In this document: in pieces, positions 41,387 through 50,799 of the stretch | Layout of the letters: each line of letters starts with the position of its first letter | Position numbering within the stretch: position 1 is the stretch's first letter | Source: a virus | IMG/VR virus record: IMGVR_UViG_3300044797_000094 | Coordinates: 1-64,000 of that record | Length of the DNA stretch: 64,000 nucleotides | Reading direction: 5' to 3' (one strand) | Program-made: the position numbers and the translations under genes | The notes under the pieces: generated by a model | What the model saw: only the letters and a program-made list of their open reading frames with translations | Database searches by the model: none | Told to the model about the DNA's origin: nothing

Positions 41387-41757
41387 TGATTTCCGCGGAA
41401 TCTATCGATTGCAGAGTGTTTAATTCGCGTGAGGAATGCGAGTCTCATGGGAAAGACGCGATTCGTTACTATTATGCGGAACACGGCGATCTGAGCTTTC
41501 CCGAAGATGTCACGCACGTATTGATTATGATGCCCGTGACATATGACCAAGCATACGCTGGAAAAGAAATCGTCGCGGAGTTCATTGGAAAGTTCGTGGA
41601 AGTTGGGTGGGCCGTGAGGCATCGCGAGAACGATGGCCAAAGAAACCAATGGGAACTGTCCGGAACGAGAGAGAAGCCGACGCTTTCGCCGAGTCTGTTC
41701 TGGCTTCCTGATGTCTGGCACGGATTTCTGAGAAACGGTCGATTGGAAAGCTGCTGA
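41386..41757 (+). CDS. DUF6527-like small protein
   Basis: 123 residues, start overlaps the previous stop by one base. The C-terminal KPTLSPSLFWLPDVWHGFLRNG resembles DUF6527, a small family of phage and bacterial proteins of unknown function. It interrupts the connector genes, suggesting a virion-assembly or moron gene. Confidence 0.55.
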   Translation: MISAESIDCRVFNSREECESHGKDAIRYYYAEHGDLSFPEDVTHVLIMMPVTYDQAYAGKEIVAEFIGKFVEVGWAVRHRENDGQRNQWELSGTREKPTLSPSLFWLPDVWHGFLRNGRLESC

Positions 41758-41758
41758 A

Positions 41759-42376
41759 ATGCTGACTCAACGCCAAGCCCGAAGCCATATCCGCCTCGTT
41801 CCAGGTCGCGGAGCGGCGACTGTGACGCTTAACCCGGACTTCATGGCCGTTCCGCAGGCAGGCACGATTTCAGCGTCAGGAAGCACGATCACAGGAGTTG
41901 GAACGGCATTCAAAAGCGGGCCCGTGCCGATCCTGATCGGAAGCGTTTTGGTCGCGAATTCGACGAGCGGCAACCAAAACTACATCTCTGGAGGAACTAA
42001 CGTCGTCACGAATGGAACGCTGTTGAACGTCACGGCCGTTTCGTCGGACACAATCATCACCGTCTCGCAGACCGGGCTTTCCTTCAGCGATGCAAGCTTC
42101 TTCGCCAACAATTCAACAATCGTCCAATGCTACAATGCATGGGAAAAACCAATCAGCAGCAGACTCGCGGACTATGGTCGACTCAAGCTTCAAGGCGACG
42201 AAACGTTAATCAACGTTCCCGATTCCGAACTGAATCCGATTCAAAACGGTCGAGAAATCAGGGCCGAAGACTGGATTCAGTGGAATGGCGTGACATATAT
42301 TGTGACCGACGCGGGAACGACGGAAAAGACCCTGCATACGGACTGGCAGTGCGTGTGCCGAAAATTAATGTCATGA
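41759..42376 (+). CDS. Probable head-tail joining protein
   Basis: 205 residues. The first part is beta-rich and Ser/Thr/Gly-rich; the C-terminal third (IRAEDWIQWNGVTYIVTDA) looks like a head-closure/stopper fold. The location between the gp6-like connector and the tail-completion genes supports a joining role. Confidence 0.6.
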   Translation: MLTQRQARSHIRLVPGRGAATVTLNPDFMAVPQAGTISASGSTITGVGTAFKSGPVPILIGSVLVANSTSGNQNYISGGTNVVTNGTLLNVTAVSSDTIITVSQTGLSFSDASFFANNSTIVQCYNAWEKPISSRLADYGRLKLQGDETLINVPDSELNPIQNGREIRAEDWIQWNGVTYIVTDAGTTEKTLHTDWQCVCRKLMS

Positions 42377-42477
42377 GCGGACGAGTCAAAAATCACGACG
42401 ATGAGCCAGAATCTCTTTCATCGCTCATTGCCGCTTTCGTTATAGTGGTTGCCCTGTATTTCCTCTTGAAACACTGA
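42373..42477 (+). CDS. 34-residue membrane protein
   Basis: ATG overlaps the previous stop (ATGA). A charged N-terminus is followed by one hydrophobic segment (LIAAFVIVVALYFLLKH). Embedded in the joining genes, role unknown; it could be a tiny inner-membrane protein of the infection program. Confidence 0.6.
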   Translation: MSGRVKNHDDEPESLSSLIAAFVIVVALYFLLKH

Positions 42478-42486
42478 AGGAAGTCT

Positions 42487-42963
42487 GTGCCCGGAATCTC
42501 CAACCACTTCGATACGATCACAGTCATCCAGGCCACGATTCAGGCGCTGAACCTGACCGGGTTGAATGGCGGCGTCATTGTGCAGGAGGTCTCAAATTAT
42601 CAGGACGGGCAGTCCGTACTGCCGTTCGTCTCGATCTGCCCATACGGCCCGGAGGTCATGGGCGATGAGCTGAATGACCGAGACGGCGTTTACTACGGAA
42701 CGGCCGTGTTCATTATCGCACAACCACAGGTGACGTCTCTTGAGCAACGTTTGGGCTGGCGTCAATCGATTCGCAGAAATCTGCACAATCAAGCGATTAG
42801 CGACCTGATCGCGAAATATTCTCTGCCGAATCCGGCAATGCCGATGAATTATCAACTCCTCGTCGAACCGGGAGCGGTCGTCGAACCGAAAGCGTGGCTT
42901 GAACGGAAGGCGTTTGTGAGCGGCATGATCATTCGGGCGAAGTTCCAGGAGCCACGGCAATGA
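42487..42963 (+). CDS. Tail terminator/completion-like protein
   Basis: 158 residues from GTG. Contains GVYYGTAVFIIAQP and LGWRQSIRRNLHNQ, with an alpha/beta layout like small phage tail terminators. It is followed by the virion morphogenesis gene, the usual order before the tube. Family assignment is by position and general fold only. Confidence 0.55.
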   Translation: MPGISNHFDTITVIQATIQALNLTGLNGGVIVQEVSNYQDGQSVLPFVSICPYGPEVMGDELNDRDGVYYGTAVFIIAQPQVTSLEQRLGWRQSIRRNLHNQAISDLIAKYSLPNPAMPMNYQLLVEPGAVVEPKAWLERKAFVSGMIIRAKFQEPRQ

Positions 42964-43400
42964 TCCAAGAATCGCAAGCCATCCTCGTCGAACTCGAATC
43001 GCAAGTCCGCAATATGGACTATTTCGACGTCCTGACGGCATTTCAGGAAACCATCGCGGAAGGCGAAGCGGAAGCGTTTCACGAAGAAAGAGAGCCTGGC
43101 GGAAGCCCGTGGGCTCCGTTGGCTCCGTCGACTGTTAAGAAAAAGGGCCACAACATTATTCTGTTCGAAACAGGGACGTTATTGGGATCTCTGGTGACGG
43201 TTGGCGGACCTGGAAACGTGAGTGCTGTCTCGTCTCGCGGATCGATTTTCGGCACCGACGTTCCCTACGCGATTTTCCACGATCAAGGCACGTCAAAAAT
43301 GCCAGCAAGGCCGCCTGTCGGAATTTCCGAGGAGCGTGTAGACTTACTCGCCGAGCGGATCGCGGACGAAACAGTGAGACAATTGGCCAGCGGGAGATGA
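42960..43400 (+). CDS. Mu gpG-like virion morphogenesis / tail completion protein
   Basis: 146 residues, ATG overlapping the previous stop. The family pattern is seen: GGSPWAPLAPSTVKKKG, LFETGTLLGSL, VPYAIFHDQGTS and MPARPPVGIS. These proteins close the tail or join it to the head. Complete in length. Confidence 0.85.
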   Translation: MIQESQAILVELESQVRNMDYFDVLTAFQETIAEGEAEAFHEEREPGGSPWAPLAPSTVKKKGHNIILFETGTLLGSLVTVGGPGNVSAVSSRGSIFGTDVPYAIFHDQGTSKMPARPPVGISEERVDLLAERIADETVRQLASGR

Positions 43401-43403
43401 TCG

Positions 43404-43931
43404 ATGCATATCAATGCGTGTCACCTGATCCACAAGGTCAATGCGGATGGAGTCGAGGGATTTGAGGTTACCGTCTTTCGCTGGGTCGGTCACAGCGACA
43501 ATACGCAAGTGGCCCCGTCGCATCTTGAGAAAGTCGCGAAAGGGCCGTTCTATTCGATTCCCGAGGCGAAGCGCTACGCGAAGTCATGGAAGGATGCGAA
43601 GTCGCCCCCTCCAATGGAAGTCCATCCAACGCTGACGGTCAACGGATGCCTGGTGGAAACGAAGGAAGATGAACGAGCGATTGATGGGGTCGTGACGATT
43701 GTGTCACGCTCGGTGGAAGTGCCTAGCGAAGCGAATGCGGACAATCCGAATCCCGGGCCGACGACGATGAAGGTTGAGCGTGGATTATTTGAGCGGATGA
43801 AAGACGCGGTTGACTTCGCCCATTCATGGAGCGACATTGAAACCCCTCCTCCAATGCCGGCTGAAGGAATTCTTTCAGAACCCGTCGTCGAGGAAGCATC
43901 AAGCTCCGCGGAAGAATCGAAGGTGGCCTGA
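43404..43931 (+). CDS. Structural-module protein with two short repeats
   Basis: 175 residues with GGGAG upstream. Two related segments, SIPEAKRYAKSWKDAKSPPPM and ERMKDAVDFAHSWSDIETPPPM, suggest internal duplication. The C-terminus is Ser/Glu-rich. It overlaps the next gene by one base. Role unknown; position suggests tail assembly. Confidence 0.55.
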   Translation: MHINACHLIHKVNADGVEGFEVTVFRWVGHSDNTQVAPSHLEKVAKGPFYSIPEAKRYAKSWKDAKSPPPMEVHPTLTVNGCLVETKEDERAIDGVVTIVSRSVEVPSEANADNPNPGPTTMKVERGLFERMKDAVDFAHSWSDIETPPPMPAEGILSEPVVEEASSSAEESKVA

Positions 43932-44386
43932 TGTCCTTCAAAAATCTCCGACTACCAATGATTGAAGATGGTCGCACGGTTCTGCGAACGAAAGCGGAAT
44001 TGAAGGCCGACCAACCGACAGTCGGCGGAATGGATGGCTTTGATTCGGCAAAAATCCAAGCGTCAAAAGAAGCATGGGACGCGACAAAACGAGCGAACAA
44101 GCTGACATTGCGAGCCACGGCTGGAACCGGCAAAATTGCGGCGAGATCGAAAGACATCAAAGGGCAGCCGATGACTCAAGGATCGGCGCTGGGGCTTGAT
44201 GACGCCGCAATGATGCATCTGGAAGCCGCGAATGAGCATGGGGCGTGCGCCGACATGCACGACGATTCAGGAATCAGCGGCGGTGGATCTGCAATGGCGG
44301 AATTGCATGACGATGCGGCGGAAGCTCACAGGGCGGCTCAAGCGGCCCACGAGTTCGCGGCGAAAGCGATGACAGCGAAGAAATGA
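43931..44386 (+). CDS. Ala-rich hypothetical tail-module protein
   Basis: 151 residues, helical, rich in Ala, Asp and Met; the C-terminal half has His/Asp clusters (MHLEAANEHGACADMHDD, AELHDDAAEAHRAA) that could bind metal. It ends 53 bases before the tail tube gene. No family recognised. Confidence 0.55.
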   Translation: MSFKNLRLPMIEDGRTVLRTKAELKADQPTVGGMDGFDSAKIQASKEAWDATKRANKLTLRATAGTGKIAARSKDIKGQPMTQGSALGLDDAAMMHLEAANEHGACADMHDDSGISGGGSAMAELHDDAAEAHRAAQAAHEFAAKAMTAKK

Positions 44387-44438
44387 GTCGCAAAGCGATG
44401 AAAACATCGCAGAGGGACGTAGGATAAGGAGTTGACTC

Positions 44439-45302
44439 GTGACAGAGCAGATGGGCTACAGATCGAGGATGACTATCGGCGGCACGCTCGTCGAATTCGT
44501 CTCCGAGTCGATCAAGGAAGTCATTGAAATCGTGCAGGACGATGGTTTGCGTGGCACGAGAACACGTCAGATGGAACGGCTCGCTCAGGGTCTTATCCAT
44601 GTCGCCGGTGATATCGTAATGAATCCGACGCCCGTTGAGCTGGAAGCGGTTCTCTGGCCGGCGCTGAACTCCGCAACCGCCACATACACGCTCACTGATT
44701 CGCTTTCGGATCTTACCGTCGTCGTCGACAACGGAACGGCGACATACACGTATGTGCTTCGCGTCAATGTGATGACGTACGAAGGTGCTCCCGGCGAGAA
44801 AATGAAGTTGACGCTCAGTTGCGTCGGCAAGACTCTGGCGATCACTTCTGGCGGGTCTCTATCGGGCGCTCCGGATGTCACGAATCGCGAATTCATGTTC
44901 TCGGATCTCGGTTCAGGCGTAACGATTGGCGGCACAGCGTACTCAATCGACCGTTTCATCTTGCGATTCGACAACAAGATCATTCCGACATACATGCAAG
45001 GCCAATCGGCGACGGACCTGGAGCCCACAGACCGAGTCATCACGCTCGGACTGCAAACAAAATACACGTCAACCGAAGCGGGTCTCTTGACGGCGAATCG
45101 AAGCCAGCCGGCGATAGGAAGCGCCATTACTGGGAGCCTTGCGTTCACGAACGGATCGGATTCATTGGCGTTTACGATGGCCGCATTGGTCGCGACTTCC
45201 GAAAGCGTTACCGTGCCTGGAAGGCAGCATTTGCGTCTGCCATTAAATTATCAGGTGTTCGGTTTAAGTAGCGTTAAGGAAGTGGTTACGACCATCAATT
45301 GA
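44439..45302 (+). CDS. Major tail tube protein
   Basis: 287 residues from GTG with GGAG upstream. Beta-rich with long strands and segments typical of siphovirus tube proteins: a central DRFILRFDNKIIPTYMQGQ and DRVITLGLQTKYTS. It precedes the tail chaperone pair and tape measure, which is where tube genes lie. It polymerises into rings around the tape measure. Confidence 0.8.
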   Translation: MTEQMGYRSRMTIGGTLVEFVSESIKEVIEIVQDDGLRGTRTRQMERLAQGLIHVAGDIVMNPTPVELEAVLWPALNSATATYTLTDSLSDLTVVVDNGTATYTYVLRVNVMTYEGAPGEKMKLTLSCVGKTLAITSGGSLSGAPDVTNREFMFSDLGSGVTIGGTAYSIDRFILRFDNKIIPTYMQGQSATDLEPTDRVITLGLQTKYTSTEAGLLTANRSQPAIGSAITGSLAFTNGSDSLAFTMAALVATSESVTVPGRQHLRLPLNYQVFGLSSVKEVVTTIN

Positions 45303-45312
45303 TCGACAGTCG

Positions 45313-45549
45313 TTATTGCCTCTTGATATCTTTTTCGAACACGGTCATCGACACCTGTCCGAACTCAAGAGCGTCGACCAATCGATTGTGTGCTATCGCC
45401 AGGTCGAACACACAACTTGCGAGCAGCTTTTCGAGCGTCGTTGAATGCGGATCGTTAAATACGATCTTCGCGTTGTCGAACACGTGCGGATCAACGTGCT
45501 TGCAGCAGGCTTCAAGTTGAAAATGAAGCTTTTCGGAATCGTTGGACAT
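45313..45549 (-). CDS. Lone minus-strand protein in the tail module
   Basis: 78 residues on the minus strand, with GGAGG correctly spaced before its ATG. The protein is helical with a Cys pair (EACCKHVDPH) and LEKLLASCVFDLAIAHNRLV. It is inserted between the tube and the chaperone genes, against transcription. Such lone inserts are usually morons with a host-interaction role; its own promoter is unclear. Confidence 0.65.
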   Translation of the reverse strand: MSNDSEKLHFQLEACCKHVDPHVFDNAKIVFNDPHSTTLEKLLASCVFDLAIAHNRLVDALEFGQVSMTVFEKDIKRQ

Positions 45550-45606
45550 TGTGTGCCTCCGATTCGAATCCTATCAAAACAGTCAACAATTTAGAAGAAG
45601 GAGCCT

Positions 45607-46032
45607 ATGAACAGCGGATATATCCCAGATGGCTACACGCGGCATGATGGATTCGTGAAGGCGTCCGAGGCGAACGAAGCGGGCCAACGGCTCTGGGGCG
45701 ATCTTGAATTCACCTATCGCCCGGCGGCGAGATCAGAGAATGTCCGGCACGACGCGGAGGTCGCGATTGCGTTGCGGGACGAATTCAAAGATCCGTCCTG
45801 CGCCGAGAAGGCTGAAAAGCTCGCCTGCGAATTCGTGGCCAAGAAAATCGTGACATGGACCATGAAAGACTCATTTGAGCAGCCTGTGGCATGCACTGCG
45901 GCGACGTGCGCGAGGATCAATGCGGGCCTGTTCCATCGCGTCTACTCGATCATTCGCGGAAGCCAGTTGAGCGACGTCAAGCCGGGCCAGGAGACGCCCG
46001 TCGAATCTAAGGAAGAGATGCAAAAAAACTGA
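45607..46032 (+). CDS. Tail assembly chaperone G-like
   Basis: 141 residues with AGAAGGAG upstream. Helical, acidic, and located just before the tape measure gene. It ends CAA AAA AAC TGA; the A-AAA-AAC heptamer at 46023-46029 would let ribosomes slip to the -1 frame and extend the protein into the next frame by 118 residues, as in the conserved G/GT arrangement. It chaperones the tape measure while the tail tube forms. Confidence 0.85.
   Translation: MNSGYIPDGYTRHDGFVKASEANEAGQRLWGDLEFTYRPAARSENVRHDAEVAIALRDEFKDPSCAEKAEKLACEFVAKKIVTWTMKDSFEQPVACTAATCARINAGLFHRVYSIIRGSQLSDVKPGQETPVESKEEMQKN
46023..46029 (+). promoter_or_regulatory. -1 ribosomal frameshift heptamer A-AAA-AAC
   Basis: In the G frame the codons read CAA AAA AAC TGA, so the sequence fits the X-XXY-YYZ rule exactly, just before the stop. 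Slipping one base gives CTG AGG GAG in the -1 frame, which is open for 356 bases. Purines GAGGGAGGG follow and may help pausing. Confidence 0.85.
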
Positions 46033-46385
46033 GGGAGGGTATCTGGCTGTTGCTGAGATACCCGAAGGTCGCTACCCGAGATTGTGCCGTTTGTAAGATC
46101 TACGGTTTCGACGAGAATACCGGCCTGATGGAGCTTCTGAGGGATGGTGAGCCAGCGAAGAGGTTGCGGGCGAACCCGGCCCCGTGCGTGACGCGAATTG
46201 GTTGCATGAAAGGGACATGGGAAAGGCCGATCGAACTGAGCGATTCGAATCAACTGTGCTATGAGCATTATTTGGAATGTCGAGCGGTCGGAGTCTTTCC
46301 AGATGATCCGCTCGTAAAAGAAAATGCGGCGGTCATTCGGTCAATTGAGGATCGGCTTGAACGATCAGAGCGGCGAGAGTTCTAA
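46029..46385 (+). CDS. Tail assembly chaperone T extension (made by -1 frameshift)
   Basis: This frame has no good start near its beginning and is read by slippage from the upstream G gene, giving a GT fusion from 45607 to 46385, about 258 residues. The extension has CAVCKIYGFDE and LCYEHYLECRA, Cys residues that may fold on a metal. The GT form binds the tape measure in the known system. An internal start cannot be ruled out. Confidence 0.8.
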   Translation: MREGIWLLLRYPKVATRDCAVCKIYGFDENTGLMELLRDGEPAKRLRANPAPCVTRIGCMKGTWERPIELSDSNQLCYEHYLECRAVGVFPDDPLVKENAAVIRSIEDRLERSERREF

Positions 46386-46414
46386 TCGACCATCATCGGA
46401 CTTGCGGGGCTGAG

Positions 46415-48814
46415 ATGACGACGATACGAGAAGTTGTCGTAAAAGTGAATGTGGAGGCGGGGAGTGTGTCTCTCAATGCCGTGCAAGATCACATTCAAGC
46501 TTGCGTCGACGCGGCGCAGAAGCAGTTGTCGGATATTGGATCGTTTCAAAACACATCATCGTTTCCAGGTCCGGTCGTCGGTGGACTGAATTTTGGCGGC
46601 GGTCGGCCACGTCGACGCGGAGTCATGCAATTGACTCATCCGGGCGGTGACAATACCGTCAGCGAATCCGACGAACGCATGATGCGTGGAGAAGCCGTCA
46701 GCATGTTCGAGCGGCAAGATAGAATTGCTTCGCTCCACACGACACGCGACGCGATGAAGCGCGGCGACGAAACAGCGAAGGCACAAGCCAAGGGCGCGAA
46801 AGAGGCGGCGGATGCGACTGAGGCCGCAAATCAGTCAATGATCAAGCTCAGCAAAGGGCTCGCCCAGGTCGCGGCGTCAGCGTCCAGCACAAATGCGGAG
46901 CTTGTCCGATCAATCGTTGTTATTGAGGGGCTGGCGAATGCGGCGGGGGGATCTAAAGCCGGCGTCATCGCATCAATCGGAGCACAGATCGTTCAGATCG
47001 GCGCGGACGTCGCGAACATCTTCAACGATGCATATCTGCGTGAGGAAGAAATCCGGCACGTCCGCAGCAGGAATGTCGCCGCAACGCAGTCGATGATGTC
47101 GCGTCACGCGGAAGCTCAGTACAGCATTGAGTTGCAGCGCCACATGACGATGGCGATGCAACATCCGACGCTGGAGACCGAAAGATATGTCCCGTGGGCG
47201 ATGAAGCAGCGAATCTCCTACGCCGCGATGAAGTCGTCCTTGAACTCTGACGGTGGAAGCTCTCCCGAAACGCGGGGGCATTTGCGCCATACTCTGGAAA
47301 TTGAGCAATCTGGCATCGACGAAATGACGCAACAGGAGGGCCATATTCGCGGGCTCCTGGAGAAGAAATCGCTTCTTGACGCCACGCCGCAAAACTGGGA
47401 TGAGCGTCGTGCGGGCGTCATTGAGAAGCACAAAAAAGAGCGGGAGGAAATCAAGCGGCGAATCAAGGAAATCCACGACATGCCGGACACGGGAGCGCTC
47501 GGCAATTTGGCCGCATGGACATCGTCTACGGCCGTCGGTGCGTATAAGGGCGTCGTTGACACTGGTCCACAGGCGCTCCGGAGTCCACTTCAGACTCTCA
47601 GATTGGGACAAGAAAAGGAAAAGGCGGCAAAAAGCCACTTAGACGAAGAGCGGGAACTCAACAAAATCGAGGAAGAAAAGAAGTCCTATCTGGAACAACA
47701 AGCAAGACTGCACGAAGACATCTTGAATAAGCTGAACAATGAGCACAAAACAGGCATTCAGATCAAGCAAAACTTCGCCGACAATGTGCGGTCGCTCAAG
47801 GACGCGAAGGACAGCATGCTGGCGCATATTGGCGGCATGGCCCCAGGCCAGCAGTTGCAGGCGATGAATGCACTGAAGCTAAATAAGCAACTCGCGCAGG
47901 CATTTAAAGACCGCGATGCCGGTAAGATGGTTCCAATTCCTGGAGCGGCGGCGAGAAACGCCGCGAAGAAAGCGGCCGCCGACAAGGAAGCGAGACTCGC
48001 CAAGGTTGCGGCGGAGAATGCGGCGGCTCGGCCTAAGAAGGAGATGCCAAACGAGAGAAGCGCCCGACTCGATAAGATCAAATCCGATGCCACCGCGAAA
48101 CGGAAAGCGCAAGAAAACGAACGCCTGGATCGCAATGCGATCGCGAAATTTAAAAAGGCGGAGAAGACATTTACGCGTGCGCAATATCTCGCGATCGATA
48201 GAAATTCCGCAGCCATGAATAAGAAAGGCGCCTCGATACACGAGAAGGTCGAGGCTGCTCAAAAACTTTTTCCAGAAGCATTTGCCGTCAAGAATCGCAC
48301 TCCCGCCGACATCATGAACAAGAGCAAAGCGAATGCTCGTGCCAAAAAAGAGCGCGTCGGAGAACACGAGAAGGAACAGGCATCGGCCGAAGCGATCACG
48401 CCGAAGCCAATTGAGTACGAACCGGAAATGCAATTGACGCCTCGTCCGTATGTGGCCCCATTCCAAAAGGAGCGGATTCAGGCCGCTGGCGGTTCTGATG
48501 AATTAAGAAGGTTGAACATAGAAGAGGCTAAGGAAAAGGGAGCCGAGGATTTAATCCCCGAGGAGCACGACAAGGCGATTGAAGACGCGAAGGCCAAAGA
48601 AAAATCCGGTGGAGCATTCATTGACTCTCTCACGGCCGCCGCCGAAAAACTGGCGCCTGAGATTGCGAAGCGGAATGAAAAGATCGCAGGCCAGATTGTC
48701 GAGGTGTTTTCGAAACTGTTCGGCGGAATGGCCGCGATAGACAAGGCTCTTCAGCGAGTTGAACAGCAGAAAATAGACACCGATACCTCCGTCATCATGA
48801 GGCAGAATCAGTAA
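46415..48814 (+). CDS. Tape measure protein
   Basis: 799 residues, the longest structural protein after the portal fusion. It is rich in Ala, Lys, Glu and Arg with long helical stretches (HLDEERELNKIEEEKKSYLE, RKAQENERLDRNAIAKFKKA). A short hydrophobic segment near residue 180 (ASIGAQIVQIGADVANIF) may insert in membrane during ejection. It sets tail length. By the usual 1.5 angstrom per residue in a helix the tail would be about 120 nm; this is an estimate. Confidence 0.85.
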   Translation: MTTIREVVVKVNVEAGSVSLNAVQDHIQACVDAAQKQLSDIGSFQNTSSFPGPVVGGLNFGGGRPRRRGVMQLTHPGGDNTVSESDERMMRGEAVSMFERQDRIASLHTTRDAMKRGDETAKAQAKGAKEAADATEAANQSMIKLSKGLAQVAASASSTNAELVRSIVVIEGLANAAGGSKAGVIASIGAQIVQIGADVANIFNDAYLREEEIRHVRSRNVAATQSMMSRHAEAQYSIELQRHMTMAMQHPTLETERYVPWAMKQRISYAAMKSSLNSDGGSSPETRGHLRHTLEIEQSGIDEMTQQEGHIRGLLEKKSLLDATPQNWDERRAGVIEKHKKEREEIKRRIKEIHDMPDTGALGNLAAWTSSTAVGAYKGVVDTGPQALRSPLQTLRLGQEKEKAAKSHLDEERELNKIEEEKKSYLEQQARLHEDILNKLNNEHKTGIQIKQNFADNVRSLKDAKDSMLAHIGGMAPGQQLQAMNALKLNKQLAQAFKDRDAGKMVPIPGAAARNAAKKAAADKEARLAKVAAENAAARPKKEMPNERSARLDKIKSDATAKRKAQENERLDRNAIAKFKKAEKTFTRAQYLAIDRNSAAMNKKGASIHEKVEAAQKLFPEAFAVKNRTPADIMNKSKANARAKKERVGEHEKEQASAEAITPKPIEYEPEMQLTPRPYVAPFQKERIQAAGGSDELRRLNIEEAKEKGAEDLIPEEHDKAIEDAKAKEKSGGAFIDSLTAAAEKLAPEIAKRNEKIAGQIVEVFSKLFGGMAAIDKALQRVEQQKIDTDTSVIMRQNQ

Positions 48815-48816
48815 TC

Positions 48817-49533
48817 ATGCAATTTTTCTATGGGGGATTCACGCACGCCGACAATGAGGTCGCCTACGACTCGATTCAGAAGGCGTTCATCCGCGGAGCG
48901 ACTCAGAGAGCCCACTTGCTGCATGTTGTGTGGAATCTGCGTGGAAAGCTGCTCGGCACGCAATCATCGATCTTCTCTCAATACAACACTCTTTTGCTGG
49001 CCTATCAACAGGATGGGTTTAGTGCTGGATTCAATGGAACTCCATTCACGATCAATGGCCAGCAGGCAATCGGCGGGTGCCGAGTCGTGAGTCCGATCAG
49101 TCACGGCGACTTGGGCGGCGCAGAGATGGTGACGTACCTGAAATACACTTTCGCTCTCGAAGCGGATTTCATGTGGGCGTCGCCGACAGATCCACTTTCA
49201 TTTCAGGAGACAACGACGTTCACGGACAACTATGGTTTTCCGATGTATATTGAACTTCTGCCAGTTTCCGGATTGCCGATACTCCAGCAGGTCACGGATT
49301 CATCGTGGTATTTCGGAACGCAATCGGGAAGCCTGACGCAAGCCGGTCCGGGGCCGGTTCCAATGCCACCGCTATTTCCGGGTAATTTGAGGACGTCGGC
49401 AGGCGCGGCCAGAACGCTGAGTTGGGGAAGCCCGAAGATGATCAGAGGAAATCCGATCGAGTATTCCGTGAACTGGCGGTACGAATATATTTCGAGTTTG
49501 CCATTTCAAGCGTACCCGAACCAAGTAGGATAA
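48817..49533 (+). CDS. Distal tail (Dit-like) protein
   Basis: 238 residues, following the tape measure. Segments TYLKYTFALEADFMW and NPIEYSVNWRYEYISS show alternating strands and aromatic residues as in distal tail proteins. Position fits Dit, which closes the tube and carries the hub. No sequence motif proves the call. Confidence 0.55.
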   Translation: MQFFYGGFTHADNEVAYDSIQKAFIRGATQRAHLLHVVWNLRGKLLGTQSSIFSQYNTLLLAYQQDGFSAGFNGTPFTINGQQAIGGCRVVSPISHGDLGGAEMVTYLKYTFALEADFMWASPTDPLSFQETTTFTDNYGFPMYIELLPVSGLPILQQVTDSSWYFGTQSGSLTQAGPGPVPMPPLFPGNLRTSAGAARTLSWGSPKMIRGNPIEYSVNWRYEYISSLPFQAYPNQVG

Positions 49534-49541
49534 TGAGTTAA

Positions 49542-50783
49542 ATGTCAAGCAAGCAATGGGTCGGAAATGCCGCCGCGGTCTTGGACGTCTGGGTCATAAG
49601 TCTCTCAGGCACCGTCACAAGCCAAACCTACAGCGTCACAATCAACAGCAAGTCCATTACGTATGTGGCCGGGAGCGGCGATACGGTGGCGACGATCCTC
49701 GCGGGGCTTGTCACTGCGTGGCAAAACCTTCAGATTCCGCCTCCGGTCGAATTCAGTGAATTGACTCCAGTGGTGTCCGGTACAACGATCGTCGCCACGG
49801 CGAATGCGGCTGGAAATCCATGCGTGATTTCAGTGTCAACGGGCGGTAGTGCGACGTTCACAATCGCGCACACACAATCGGCGACAGGACCGAACGATTT
49901 CGCGAACGCTCAAAACTGGGTTGGGGGCGTCGCACCGGCCAATGGCGACACCCTGATCTTCGACAACGGATCAACAAGCTGCCTGTTCGGACTCTCGACA
50001 TCGCTGACGGGAATCACCGTGAACGTCAATCCGGGATTTTCCGGAAACATCGGGCTGCCGATCATCAACAGCAATAACAGCACTCCGTACGCGGAATATC
50101 GAACTCGGGCATTGACGTTGACCGGTGGGACGGCGGTCATAAATTCCGGTTCACTTTCTCGGTGCAATCTGGCATTCGGATCGACGGCCGCCACGGTGCG
50201 GGCTCAGCAGACGGGCAGGCGAATCGACGCGAATACGCCCGTCGTGTTGATCACGGGTGGAGCGAGCGGAAGTCAACTGGATGTCAGTAAAGGGGATGTC
50301 GGAGTTGCGTTCTATCAGACCGATACAGCGAACTTCCCGACGATCCTGACGACGTATATCAGCAATGCATTGACCGACGTGACGCTCTACTGCGGACCAG
50401 GGGCGACTCTGGGAACGATCACCGCCAATGGCGGGAACATGACGATCAACAGCAATGTGACGACATTGACGATGGGGACCGGAGGCGGAATTCTTCTCAT
50501 CAACGCGGGTGCCGTCACAACACTGACGGCCGACAATGGGACGATCCTATACAACTCGACCGGCACTCTTGGAACATGCATTCTCGCCGGAAACGCGACC
50601 CTTTCATTCGATCAAGATCCGAGAGCCAAGACGTTAACTAATCCTATCGAAGTCTACGGAAACTCCGCGATCGTCGCGGACAACAATAAAGTCGTAAATT
50701 CCGGAACTCTGAGCGTTACGACTTACCTCACGACGGCAATTAATGTTCAGCACGGTGCTGGATCGGCCATGACGTTCACGTGA
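49542..50783 (+). CDS. Beta-helix-like tail protein
   Basis: 413 residues, rich in Gly, Thr, Asn, Ile. After a strand-rich N-terminus, a segment NAQNWVGGVAPANGDTLIFD resembles the start of parallel beta-helix repeats found in bacterial surface proteins, followed by repeated short strands (TLGTITANGGNMTINSNVTT). A tail spike, adhesin or structural tip protein is likely. No catalytic motif is visible. Confidence 0.6.
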   Translation: MSSKQWVGNAAAVLDVWVISLSGTVTSQTYSVTINSKSITYVAGSGDTVATILAGLVTAWQNLQIPPPVEFSELTPVVSGTTIVATANAAGNPCVISVSTGGSATFTIAHTQSATGPNDFANAQNWVGGVAPANGDTLIFDNGSTSCLFGLSTSLTGITVNVNPGFSGNIGLPIINSNNSTPYAEYRTRALTLTGGTAVINSGSLSRCNLAFGSTAATVRAQQTGRRIDANTPVVLITGGASGSQLDVSKGDVGVAFYQTDTANFPTILTTYISNALTDVTLYCGPGATLGTITANGGNMTINSNVTTLTMGTGGGILLINAGAVTTLTADNGTILYNSTGTLGTCILAGNATLSFDQDPRAKTLTNPIEVYGNSAIVADNNKVVNSGTLSVTTYLTTAINVQHGAGSAMTFT

Positions 50784-50799
50784 TACGATGGCATGAATA

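Noticed and set aside
45561-45575. GATTCGAATC palindrome resembling a tRNA T-loop
   Set aside because: Flanking bases do not pair as a five-base stem, and it lies in the leader of the minus-strand gene.
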